From NCBI GenBank assembly GCA_965644295.1, contig CBFFRP010000375.1:28611-92610 (forward strand): a stretch of 64,000 nt of DNA, given 5' to 3'. The notes under the pieces are model-generated. The model had not been told where the DNA came from. It made no database searches and saw nothing but the letters and a program-made list of their open reading frames with translations. This stretch comes from Paraphysomonas bandaiensis (lineage: Eukaryota; Chrysophyceae). Both the position numbers and the translations under genes were made by a program. Positions 47,128-57,257 of this stretch are shown here, in pieces; the stretch's first letter is position 1; every line of letters starts with the position of its first letter.

Positions 47128-47580
47128 AAAGGCCTTCAGGTAGCTGTGGCGAGCTCAGGTCGGATTTTGAAATGGTGATTCCTTTTACAAGATTCAATTT
47201 TAGTGCTTTTTGAATTAAGCCAGTGGATGCGTGGGTCAACCTTCAATGTGCCAGGGAAATCGAGGAACCGCTGGATGTAGATGCCAAGTTGCACTGGTCT
47301 TGGATGTAACCTAAATCGGATAATTTGACCTCGTATAGACCGTTTTGTTTCCTGGCTGTGGTTAACAAAATTCCATCGTGGTATACGCGTGCCTCGTTTG
47401 GTTCGAATATAATGTTGCAGTCGGCGTCTGTTGTCAACTGGCTGATAGAAATTAAAGTCTTTGACGCATCCGGAACTAACTTGCACTTTCTGATTAGTCC
47501 AAGCTTGCCGTATCCCAATGCCTGCATTTCTGATCCTGATTTGGCGGTGTAAATTGTGGTTTGGTCATAAGTGAATTCGG
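47122..47580 (-). repeat. Left arm of a near-perfect 459-bp palindrome (Copia protease region)
   Basis: Encodes the protease region (FGILDSGCTISI at the inner end across the loop, then IRKCKLVPDASKTLISISQL). Reverse complement is identical by eye to 47634-48092. Confidence 0.92.
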
Positions 47581-47633
47581 AGAGTAAGCTTCGTGCTGCT
47601 GTAATTGATATTGTGCAGCCAGAGTCTAGAATG

Positions 47634-48092
47634 CCGAATTCACTTATGACCAAACCACAATTTACACCGCCAAATCAGGATCAGAAATGCAGGCATTGGG
47701 ATACGGCAAGCTTGGACTAATCAGAAAGTGCAAGTTAGTTCCGGATGCGTCAAAGACTTTAATTTCTATCAGCCAGTTGACAACAGACGCCGACTGCAAC
47801 ATTATATTCGAACCAAACGAGGCACGCGTATACCACGATGGAATTTTGTTAACCACAGCCAGGAAACAAAACGGTCTATACGAGGTCAAATTATCCGATT
47901 TAGGTTACATCCAAGACCAGTGCAACTTGGCATCTACATCCAGCGGTTCCTCGATTTCCCTGGCACATTGAAGGTTGACCCACGCATCCATTGGCTTAAT
48001 TCAAAAAGCACTAAAATTGAATCTTGTAAAAGGAATCACCATTTCAAAATCCGACCTGAGCTCGCCACAGCTACCTGAAGGCCTTTGTGATG
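47634..48092 (+). repeat. Right arm of the 459-bp palindrome
   Basis: Inverted copy of 47122-47580, with a 53-bp loop (47581-47633) carrying the protease D-S-G segment on the minus strand. The arm ends at GCCTTTGTGATG and runs straight into the 114-bp direct repeat. Confidence 0.92.
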
Positions 48093-48203
48093 TGATTGGA
48101 GTTTTGCTGGTCAAGGAAGGTATTTACTTTATGACTACATTGGAAATCGTGCTGATTTAATATGAGTAAGCTTGATAAGCATGTAGAATGCACTGATTCG
48201 ATA
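48090..48203 (+). repeat. 114-bp direct repeat, right copy
   Basis: Identical by eye to 45453-45566; host-type sequence leading to the TFIIS gene follows. Confidence 0.9.
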
Positions 48204-48370
48204 CTCATATAAACAGCTCTTCAGAAGTAGTGATATGTAATTTATATAAGCAAGAGAAAACTGCTAGCCACTAATGCGCCCTTACCACGACCGGTGTTCT
48301 CATATTATTACAAAACTTTATACAACTGACTCATATCTTCAAATCATAGAGAAATCAGTCCATAACAATC

Positions 48371-49406
48371 TCATTCCGTTCTCCATCTATTCCCACAAGT
48401 CAAGCATGTCACAAAAAGAGTCATAGGTTCATCAGAACTTCTTGTTTGGAGTGCATAAAAAGTAGTTTTCGTCTGTTTACACTTGAAACATTTAAATTCT
48501 GTGCCTTTCGTTGGATCCAGTCCATTTTCTTTCATTATCTCATTTCGATGAGCTGCCTTCCAATCCGATCGTCTTGAATCTTCTGCCTCAGCACTGGCTT
48601 GATTACGTTCTTCCAATTGGTCACGCGTCGCCAGGGCCGACGCAGGAAGGCGAACAAGTGATTGGACAGAAAGTGATCCGCTCGATAATTCTCTTCGCAA
48701 TTCCTACATGAATATGACGCATAATGTTCTATTCAAGATATATCGTAAATATTACCGCGTTATTCTTCAAATTAGATATCAACTTCCGCGCTTTCCACTG
48801 ATACGATTTAATATCAGTGCCAAACGGGTGCAGCTCGTTTAAAGAAGATTCGATGCCATAGCCAAGGCCCTCAGCAATGTCAGAATCCAACTCTTTAAAT
48901 ATTCCAATAAATACCGACAAAATCTACACAAACATTAGGCAAATTGTTGGAGAATCATCATCAACCTTTTTTCGACCTTCCGGATAATCGTCGATTTGCA
49001 GATTACTGTTTCTGAGAACCACATCAGTTTTTACTGCAGGCTTCGGCGCAGAAGGCGTCTGAGATTTCTGTTCCGCTTGTGCAGGTGGTTCTAAATCCTT
49101 TGATTTGTTGTAAATCTCTTTCCATTTTTGGATCAATTCTTTTGCTAGAGTTACTATTTCTCTGTCCTCACTACATTTTTGTTTCACTGATTTAACTGTG
49201 ACGTAAACTTTCGTAGATTTTAATACACTAAATGTAATATTAACACCCTTCAGTGAACGTAATATATCAACAATAGTCTCTCTCTGCAGGAAAGTTAGTA
49301 TGTATTAGATGTAGATATATAGCAGTCGTATTACCGAGTCGGCCTTTTCAGCTCTCTCCAAAGAATCCCGAAGAGATATCACGTCAGCAGATATTCGACT
49401 AGACAT
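48371..49406 (-). CDS. Transcription elongation factor TFIIS (SII), four exons
   Basis: Exons (minus) 49335-49406, 48966-49283, 48756-48923, 48371-48703 with introns of 51, 42 and 52 nt; 296 residues, the usual TFIIS length. Residues 1-100 form the N-terminal LW helical bundle (ETIVDILRSLKG...VTLAKELIQKWKEI). A Pro/Lys-rich linker follows, then the central Pol II-binding helical domain (SYQWKARKLISNLKNN at its core). The C-terminal zinc ribbon has C258-x2-C261...C286-x2-C289 and the acidic catalytic hairpin RSSDEPMT (D277, E278), which inserts into the Pol II active site to stimulate transcript cleavage in arrested complexes. The usual Ala of RSADEPMT is Ser here. All catalytic and zinc residues are present, so it should be functional. 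Nuclear. Confidence 0.93.
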
Positions 49407-49525
49407 ACCGTCAGATAGTAAAAATTCAGTGAGATAAAGAAAGCGGGAGACACTTTTCAGTCACAGTGATTACCGCCTTTAATAGAATGTTGCTACATTC
49501 CACAAGAAGGAGCTTCACACACAAG

Positions 49526-49569
49526 ACATACATACATACATACATACATACATACATACATACATACAT
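49526..49569. repeat. (ACAT)n microsatellite
   Basis: Eleven ACAT units upstream of the TFIIS gene, followed by ATTCATTCCTAGGAATTCCTAGG with a palindromic CCTAGGAATTCCTAGG. Confidence 0.95.
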
Positions 49570-50358
49570 TCATTCCTAGGAATTCCTAGGAAATATCCTA
49601 CCAGACAAGTCCAGAAAAACGAGAAAAGTTCTCACTCATCATCACCACTCACGTTTCCCCACACCCTCAGATTAAAGAATGGCGGCAATTTATTTTTTTC
49701 TCCCATTTTTACTATTTTTACCCTAAAAATACAGCATTCTATTGAGAAAAGGGTAGATGTAAAAAAGGTAATTTATTGCATACGGTTTACCCCAATAATG
49801 GAGCTCTATCTGTGGAAGAGATAAAAGACGTGATAGACACATTAAAAGATAGCAACAAATACAAGACAATATCGACATAAGACAGCAATGTCACAACCCT
49901 TTAAAGGAAAGATAAGACGAGGTTTATTCGTGGCATCATTAAGTGGGTCATTCCAGTCGTTATTAAGCATCTTATTGAGCAAGCAGGCGATCTGGTAAGT
50001 ATGAAGAAGAAGAGCAGTGTAGAAGGCCAAAAGTTGACTTAAATGTACGGAGTCTATGTATATTTATACTCATAGAGCGTATAAATTTTATCTTTTCTAT
50101 AGTGAGAGTATGAAAATATGTACAGAGTTGAAACACATTGACACACGCTCACACCCTTAATGTGCATATCACCAATATTCATCACAGTGAGCCCTTGAGC
50201 CGAGTGCACCTTCATAGACACCGTAAAAGCAAGTAAATCATAAGTACATATACGTTGACAGCAGATAACCCAAGAAATAATAATAATAAGCTTGTAGTTT
50301 ACTATTCCAATACAGATATAGTTCTCCTCTATATGTCAACCACCAGAGGCTGTTAGGT
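49570..50358. other. Intergenic, no gene seen
   Basis: AT-rich sequence between the TFIIS promoter side and the second copy of the duplicated promoter region; open frames are short and unremarkable. Confidence 0.5.
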
Positions 50359-51678
50359 TATAACACGCTTATATCATAAAACAGCCTTCCGTATTATCAA
50401 ATGTACCTGACAATGCCATGTGCGCTCACAATTTGTTCACGATTCTTTTCTTCACGGAGACACAGCTCACCAACTAATAGTGTTTTACGCAGCGCATCTC
50501 CTAAAGTACTACGTTCTGATGTATCAAGTGAGTTCCACTGTTCCCTCAGCTGCAACGCTGAGCGCTGGGCCACATCAAGCAGGCCTGTTATAATGACAGA
50601 TATGTCTTCAAACAATTCATCCATTATCGTAGGAAGCTGGGCATCTGCATCTAGGATATTCTCCATAAAAGATGATAGTGTCTGAAGTCTCGCGGCATCG
50701 CCACTACCATTAGCATCATTCTATACACGATATATAACACTATAGAGTCAGAGTAATAATATATAACCTGCAAATATTCTGCCCATAAATTACGCAGAAT
50801 TTTCCCAGTGCGATGTACAGAGAGTCTTTTCTTTATTATTTGCATTTCTGATAGTGATTTAGAAGAATATAAGAGGTAACATACACTTGTTCTATATCGT
50901 ATTATACGATGATATGTATTACTATTGAACGAGCTGGACACTGAAGAGAAGACAGCAAATGGAACGATGATATCCTCGCATTAAATCATTCATATGAAAG
51001 CATAATATATTCATGTTCAAGAACTCCATATCGAGACCATTCAAATAATGAAACATATGAACAAGCCCGCATCATATCATCTACAGTATCTCATATATAT
51101 CATAGTCAAGTCACATGTCATGAGAGGTCGCAGTGATCCACTTCCACTTCATTCATTATTACACTTCAGACTTCTGGCCACAATAGAATAATACAATGTA
51201 TTTTATATTGTAGTTTTTATTGGAATATAAAACGAAGTCACGAGCAGCAGATTATTACCAGTATATATTTAAATTTCATCTCAGTTACTTATACACAGTT
51301 GCCCTTTACTCTGGAATATCATACCAGTGATATCCTCAGCTACTGTATATTATCTTTGCTCATTATTACCATGTCATCTGGGCCTGAGTTATCTGCAGCT
51401 GCAATGATAAAACGATTTCGTGAAGGTAAACCAATGAGTCGTGAAGAGCGTAGGACCAGAGACATTGGTGAGATGTGGTGGATAGATAAAGATAAACCCT
51501 TGGAGGATGATAATTCAGATAGCATTGAATCACTTCCTCGTCCTTCTCCGCTGAAACCTATGAATCAATCCCGGCCCACTGATGTAGATAAGTTTAAGGA
51601 CGATCTTGACCCATTGTCACATTACAGATTCTCGGATTCATTTGATAACAGAAGAAGTAACAGAGGAAAGCAGGAAGT
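50359..51678. repeat. Segmental duplication copy 2 (of 41948-43267)
   Basis: 1320 bp, the same length as the parental segment with no indels and about ten substitutions seen (>99% identity). It holds exons 1-2 of the BEACH-like gene, the divergent promoter and the first 308 bases of the unknown gene. The right end is the insertion point of Copia element 2 (LTR begins at 51678). Confidence 0.95.
50407..50845 (-). pseudogene. Truncated 5' copy of the BEACH-like gene (exons 1-2)
   Basis: Exons equivalent to 50768-50845 and 50407-50720 are intact, with the same splice sites. Sequence homology stops exactly at the acceptor of intron 2, so exon 3 and everything downstream are missing. It could still be transcribed from the duplicated promoter. 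Confidence 0.85.
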
Positions 51679-51685
51679 GTTGTAA
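51371..51685 (+). pseudogene. Truncated first exon of the unknown gene, cut by Copia element 2
   Basis: Identical protein to the parental gene for its first 102 residues, then the LTR supplies two codons and a stop. The start, promoter and TATA-like box are preserved. Confidence 0.88.
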
Positions 51686-52175
51686 GGCAATAACAAGCCA
51701 CAAGTTGATAGTAAACGATAGTGTTAATAACTTGTTTTATCAGAGGTTATCTGTGATAATAATGACTAGCATTCTAATCTGTCTTCTATCACAGACTACA
51801 CCTACAGCTTACACTTTGGACATATATATATGCCCTTACTCTATACTAATCCACTGTACATATTGGACTGTACATATCCTACACCGTATTGTCATCATAC
51901 ACCGTATAATGGTATACCGTTACCCTACTGTAGCTGGCTGTCTACACTGTATATATCCTGTATACTATACATCCACAGTATAGTGCAATATACAGCAGTA
52001 TACTCTCAAACCAAGCTTTCACTCCAATGACAGCCAACCTCCTATACGGGGATGACAACACACCCTCCTATGTTCAGTCCAACGCCTGATCTCCTCTTTT
52101 CGTCCATAAAATATGAACCTATAAATAAATATTAAATACCGTGACATCAATCGGCTATTGCTCGACTAAGTCACA
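51678..52175 (-). repeat. 3' LTR of Copia element 2
   Basis: 498 bp that on the minus strand begins TGTGACTTAGTC and ends CTTACAACA, with TG...CA ends. It directly abuts the purine tract on one side and interrupted host exon sequence on the other. No second copy is in the window, so the boundaries rest on termini and flanks. Confidence 0.78.
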
Positions 52176-52191
52176 ACTGCCCCCCCATAAT

Positions 52192-53980
52192 GCTCTGTGT
52201 CATAGGCTTAAACCCAAATGATACGCAGGCCTTTGCCTATAGACAACAAAAAGTGCTCTGTGTCATAGGCTAAAACCCAAATGATACGCAGGCAATTGTC
52301 TATAGACAGAATAAAAGAATGCTCTGTGTCATAGGCTTAAACCCAAATGATACGCAGGCCTTTGCCTATAGACAACAAAAAGTGCTCTGTGTCATAGGCT
52401 AAAACCCAAATGATACGCAGGCAATTGTCTATAGACAGAATAAAAGAATGCTCTGTGTCATAGGCTTAAACCCAAATGATACGCAGGCCTTTGCCTATAG
52501 ACAACAAAAAGTGCTCTGTGTCATAGGCTAAAACCCAAATGATACGCAGGCAATTGTCTATAGACAGAATAAAAGAATGCTCTGTGTCATAGGCTTAAAC
52601 CCAAATGATACGCAGGCAATTGTCTATAGACAGCAAAAAGTGCTCTGTGTCATAGGCTTAAACCCAAATGATACGCAGGCAATTGTCTATAGACAGAACA
52701 AAAGAATGCTCTGTGTCATAGGCTTAAACCCAAATGATACGCAGGCCTTTTCCTATAGACAACAAAAAGTGCTCTGTGTCATAGGCTAAAACCCAAATGA
52801 TACGCCGGCAATTGTCTATAGACAGAACAAAAGAATGCTCTGTGTCATAGGCTTAAACCCAAATGATACGCAGGCCTTTTCCTATAGACAACAAAAAGTG
52901 CTCTGTGTCATAGGCTAAAACCCAAATGATACGCCGGCAATTGTCTATAGACAGAACAGAAGAATGCTCTGTGTCATAGGCTTAAACCCAAATGATACGC
53001 AGGCCTTTGCCTATAGACAACAAAAAGTGCTCTGTGTCATAGGCTAAAACCCAAATGATACGCCGGCAATTGTCTATAGACAGAACAAAAGAATGCTCTG
53101 TGTCATAGGCTTAAACCCAAATGATACGCAGGCCTTTGCCTATAGACAACAAAAAGTGCTCTGTGTCATAGGCTAAAACCCAAATGATACGCAGGCAATT
53201 GTCTATAGACAACAAAAAGTGCTCTGTGTCATAGGCCAAATGATACGCAGGCAATTGTCTATAGACAGAATAAAAGAATGCTCTGTGTCATAGGCTTAAA
53301 CCCAAATGATACGCAGGCCTTTGTCTATAGACAACAAAAAGTGCTCTGTGTCATAGGCTAAAACCCAAATGATACGCAGGCAATTGTCTATAGACAGAAT
53401 AAAAGAATGCTCTGTGTCATAGGCTTAAACCCAAATGATACGCAGGCCTTTGCCTATAGACAACAAAAAGTGCTCTGTGTCATATAGGCTAAAACCCAAA
53501 TGATACGCAGGCCTTTGCCTATAGACAACAAAAAGTGCTCTGTGTCATAGGCTAAAACCCAAATGATACGCCGGCAATTGTCTATAGACAGAACAGAAGA
53601 ATGCTCTGTGTCATAGGCTTAAACCCAAATGATACGCAGGCCTTTGCCTATAGACAACAAAAAGTGCTCTGTGTCATAGGCTAAAACCCAAATGATACGC
53701 AGGCAATTGTCTATAGACAGAATAAAAGAATGCTCTGTGTCATAGGCTTAAACCCAAATGATACGCAGGCCTTTGCCTATAGACAACAAAAAGTGCTCTG
53801 TGTCATAGGCTAAAACCCAAATGATACGCAGGCAATTGTCTATAGACAGAATAAAAGAATGCTCTGTGTCATAGGCTTAAACCCAAATGATACGCAGGCC
53901 TTTGCCTATAGACAACAAAAAGTGCTCTGTGTCATAGGCTAAAACCCAAATGATACGCAGGCAATTGTCTATAGACAGAA
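52192..53980. repeat. Minisatellite, 129-bp higher-order unit (63 + 66 bp), about 14 copies
   Basis: Two related monomers alternate: type A (63 bp, ...GCAGGCCTTTGCCTATAGACAAC...) and type B (66 bp, ...GGCAATTGTCTATAGACAGAA...). Each contains ATAGGC and, in type A, a downstream GCCTAT that could pair as a hairpin; type B holds the perfect palindrome TGTCTATAGACA. Some units switch type or lack a piece (for example near 53220), showing unequal exchange. It lies inside Copia element 2, between pol and the purine tract. Confidence 0.95.
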
Positions 53981-54095
53981 CGATAACGAGAATACTCGTG
54001 GATTTAGTATCTGAAAAACACCATAATTAGTTATAATATCACGAAATACTCTACACATCATGCATATGTCATAAATTTCAATTTCTCTTCCCTGT

Positions 54096-57000
54096 TTACT
54101 CCTTCATTCCAAGCAACAACGGCCGAAGGCGATGAAAGTCAACAGGACCCAAAGGTTTAGTCAGAATATCAGCAACATTTGATTCTGATGGCACGTGTTG
54201 AAACCTTATCACTCCTTCACGCACCTGCTCAATTAAAAAATTTACTCTTGTAATATAATGCTTGACCCTCTTATGATTTCCACTAAAATCCTCCGCCAGA
54301 GTAATCATCGACGCATTATCCGCAAAAATTAGAGTGGGTTCCAACTGCTCAAACCCCAATTCCGCTAGCAATTGTCTAAACCATATAATCTCTTTTGTAG
54401 CCTCGACTGCTGCAGAATTCTCACTCTCAGTAGACGACAGCGTCACATTCGTTTGCTTTGTCGACCTAGAATAAAACATCCCTGCAAAATCTCCCAATGA
54501 GAAGCAGTATCCCGTTTGGGATCGAGAATCTGGGTGCGATGCATATGTAGCGTCAACAAAACAAAACAATCGCGTCGCCGCTGCTGCATCAGCTTTAGCT
54601 GTTCTGTGAAAACATATGCCCATTTCTCGTGTTCCCCCCAGGTAACTTACAACACGAAGCAAAGCCTGGAAATCCTTCTCCGTACACCATTGAGCACGTG
54701 TAGCCAGTCGATTCACCGCATATGCAATGTCCGGTCGAGTTTTAATAATAAACAATAACTTCCCTAGCAACCTCATATACCGAGTATAATCACAACGCGG
54801 TGAGTCATCCTGATCTTCATCCGAAAATTTTGACGACATAGGCACATTTGCATATTTCAGCTTTTGAAGTCCATACTCCTTCACCAGCTCATCAATCTGT
54901 TTCGGTTGCGTCAGACACATAGTTCCATCCGGCAAATGTTCGATGTGAATTCCCAGGAAAGTCTCAAGAGATTCTGATACCTTCAACGCATATCTCACCC
55001 TTAGCGTTCGCAACAGATCATCAATTAACTCCTGATCCGTACTTGCCACTGCAAAATCATCCACATGCACCACCATCATAATTAATTTCGAACCCTTTCG
55101 TTTATAGAACATACAAGGATCCGCTGCCGTTCGAGTATATCCATACCGCAGTAAAAACCCGGAAACATCATTATAAAATGCTGAAGGACTCTCCGGCAGT
55201 CCATATAACGTCTTTTTTAGTCTCCAAAACACTGAAACATTATCCGTAATTTGAGATGGAAGCTGAATATACACTGGCTCTGACATCTCTGGATACAGAA
55301 ACGCCCCTTTTATGTCGATGCCAACGACAATTAAACTAAACATAATAGCTATAGCAAACAAGAGTTTCAACGACTTTTCATGCGACGTTGGAGCAAATAA
55401 ACTCTGGAAAACACCCTGAATCCAATTTCCGATAACAACCAAACGCGCTTTTGCTTCCTGCATATTTCCCATAGCATCCTCTTTCTTATGCAAAACAAAC
55501 TTCGTTGGATAAATCGGAGCCCCATGGGGAATATCTTCCGCCAATACTTGCTCTCCAGTTTCTCTCTCTGCTAACGTTGACAATTCCTTTTCACATGCTG
55601 GTTTCCACACCTTATCCCACTCTGGACCGTTAATAGCCTCATTCAATGTCGGATCCCTCGAGCTATCTCTCGGCTTTCGTTGTGCGGTCGTCACTACCGG
55701 TGTATATCGCTGAACAGGTTGTCTCTCTCCACGTAGCCGCTTAGCCACACACAACTCATCCACATTCGAGTCGTGTAGCACAACATGCTCTTCATCCTTT
55801 CGTGGTCTTCCCCGTTTGCGAGACACCTCCTTACCCATACATAATTCAGGAGAAACACATGTCGAAGGTTGCTCCTCTGGCTTTTTCGCAAGTACTTCAT
55901 CATAGTCCAGTAATACATTATCCCCTGCTGTACTAGACCAACCCAAACGCTCTTCCACACCCTCCTGATCGTGTCTGTCCGTCCTCTCCTGAACACCCTC
56001 CTGAACTCCTGAAACTTTCTCACTGCAAATTGCTTCCATACTGTCAATATCTTTAGCTAAAATAGCATCATCTTCCAACATTTCATGACTAGGATGCCAT
56101 GGTGCCGCACACAAATCAACATAGTCCTGAGACGCAGCTTTTATTGACGGAAAATTTATTGTACCATCCTCAGAAACCGTATGATTCATTTCTTGAATCT
56201 CCTTCATAGATCTCACTCTATCCTCTAATCCCAACTTTACCGCTCGCACATCTCTACGCACATAAAATTTTCTACTCCCCCGAGCTGGTATATAAACCAA
56301 TGTTGCTCCATTTGCACAACATGTTGATCCTACGGCGAATCCATACTCAGCATGCGGTGCGAAAGTAAATTTAGACTGCTGTTGACGTAATACCACTGAC
56401 ACCACTGGCTGTCCCCAATAAAACTTAAACCATCTCATAATATCCGGATGCTTACCAGTTACCCAATAATACGGAGAATATTCTCCACTCAACTTATTAG
56501 GACAACAATTTGACGCCATGAGAAACGCAAGAAGTGCAGTCGGCCACATTTTATTTCCCAAATGAAACTGATGTACAAGAACCGCCGCCACTCCTTTTTC
56601 GACTGTCTGCATTGATCTTTCCGCTGGATCTTGAAACTGTGCTTCCGGGGCTGCCGGTTCTACTACAATTCCGAGTTCATTTAAATTCAATCTCAAACTC
56701 TCTGCCTTTTCCACAATACCCGCATCTAGACGAAGTACTCTAACTTCATGACCATAACCCTTTAAAAATGCACGTATTGACACCACTGCTGCCAGCAAAG
56801 ATCCTGAAGTATGTTCTTTGACCAAGGATGCCCATTTATATCCTTTCGTCGTCTCAACACCCATATAAAAACCAATCCAACCACCAATACCTACAGGATT
56901 CACTGGTTTGAAATCCATAGCAATTGTATGACCCACTGCCACAGGATGAATTCCCGAACCAAACCGGCGAGATAAACGATTAGTTTTCCCCATTAAACAC

Positions 57001-57257
57001 GCCAAACAATCCTGATGCAAATACACCTGTTCTATCACCGAAGGATTTACTTTTACACCCGGCCACGCTCCATTCTTGATTGCCTTTACCATCACTGCCG
57101 ACGGGGCCGCATGATGAAGTCGAGTGTGTAGTTGAACAACTTCATCAATTTCACCTCGTCGCACACCACGACGATGAACAGCTGTAATCACGCCTATATC
57201 CACTATATCTGAAAGAGGCTCCAGGAAATCCACAGAAAAATTTCCTTTGCCAACCCC
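54096..57257 (-). CDS. Copia integrase-RT-RNase H frame of element 2
   Basis: Open frame of about 1050 codons, in the same frame as the gag-protease stretch and separated from it by a single TGA at 57258-57260. Contains the pre-integrase zinc site (H-x3-H ... C-x2-C in QDCLACLMGKTNR), integrase core Asp in AMDFKPV and LRLDAGIV and Glu in QDPAERSMQ, RT with VGIDIKGAFLYPEM, YGLPESPSAFY and catalytic MVVHVDDFAVAS, and RNase H with FVDATYASH, STESENSAA and FADNASM, ending VADILTKPLG. No inner ATG is needed if it is made by readthrough; no disabling mutation is visible. Confidence 0.88.
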   Translation of the reverse strand, partial: GVGKGNFSVDFLEPLSDIVDIGVITAVHRRGVRRGEIDEVVQLHTRLHHAAPSAVMVKAIKNGAWPGVKVNPSVIEQVYLHQDCLACLMGKTNRLSRRFGSGIHPVAVGHTIAMDFKPVNPVGIGGWIGFYMGVETTKGYKWASLVKEHTSGSLLAAVVSIRAFLKGYGHEVRVLRLDAGIVEKAESLRLNLNELGIVVEPAAPEAQFQDPAERSMQTVEKGVAAVLVHQFHLGNKMWPTALLAFLMASNCCPNKLSGEYSPYYWVTGKHPDIMRWFKFYWGQPVVSVVLRQQQSKFTFAPHAEYGFAVGSTCCANGATLVYIPARGSRKFYVRRDVRAVKLGLEDRVRSMKEIQEMNHTVSEDGTINFPSIKAASQDYVDLCAAPWHPSHEMLEDDAILAKDIDSMEAICSEKVSGVQEGVQERTDRHDQEGVEERLGWSSTAGDNVLLDYDEVLAKKPEEQPSTCVSPELCMGKEVSRKRGRPRKDEEHVVLHDSNVDELCVAKRLRGERQPVQRYTPVVTTAQRKPRDSSRDPTLNEAINGPEWDKVWKPACEKELSTLAERETGEQVLAEDIPHGAPIYPTKFVLHKKEDAMGNMQEAKARLVVIGNWIQGVFQSLFAPTSHEKSLKLLFAIAIMFSLIVVGIDIKGAFLYPEMSEPVYIQLPSQITDNVSVFWRLKKTLYGLPESPSAFYNDVSGFLLRYGYTRTAADPCMFYKRKGSKLIMMVVHVDDFAVASTDQELIDDLLRTLRVRYALKVSESLETFLGIHIEHLPDGTMCLTQPKQIDELVKEYGLQKLKYANVPMSSKFSDEDQDDSPRCDYTRYMRLLGKLLFIIKTRPDIAYAVNRLATRAQWCTEKDFQALLRVVSYLGGTREMGICFHRTAKADAAAATRLFCFVDATYASHPDSRSQTGYCFSLGDFAGMFYSRSTKQTNVTLSSTESENSAAVEATKEIIWFRQLLAELGFEQLEPTLIFADNASMITLAEDFSGNHKRVKHYITRVNFLIEQVREGVIRFQHVPSESNVADILTKPLGPVDFHRLRPLLLGMKE

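Larger units (their letters stand above)
45567..48089 (-). mobile_element. Internally deleted and rearranged Copia element 3
   Basis: Minus-strand Copia remnant: protease and pre-integrase at 47122-47653, integrase core at 46138-47127, then a jump directly into the last residues of RNase H (ADILTKPL at about 46100-46150), so RT and most of RNase H are deleted. A run of ten G (minus strand, 46079-46088) followed by GAGG may be the polypurine tract, with LTR-like AT-rich sequence to 45567. The protease part is repeated as an inverted copy at 47634-48092. It is non-functional. Confidence 0.8.

Noticed and set aside
52577-52789. Repetitive 70-codon frame inside the minisatellite
   Set aside because: The repeat unit only stays open where two 66-bp type monomers and a neighbouring unit happen to be in phase; most of the array is interrupted by stops.
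52192-53980. Regularly spaced repeats reminiscent of a CRISPR array
   Set aside because: Units are contiguous tandem monomers without unique spacers, and the genome is eukaryotic.
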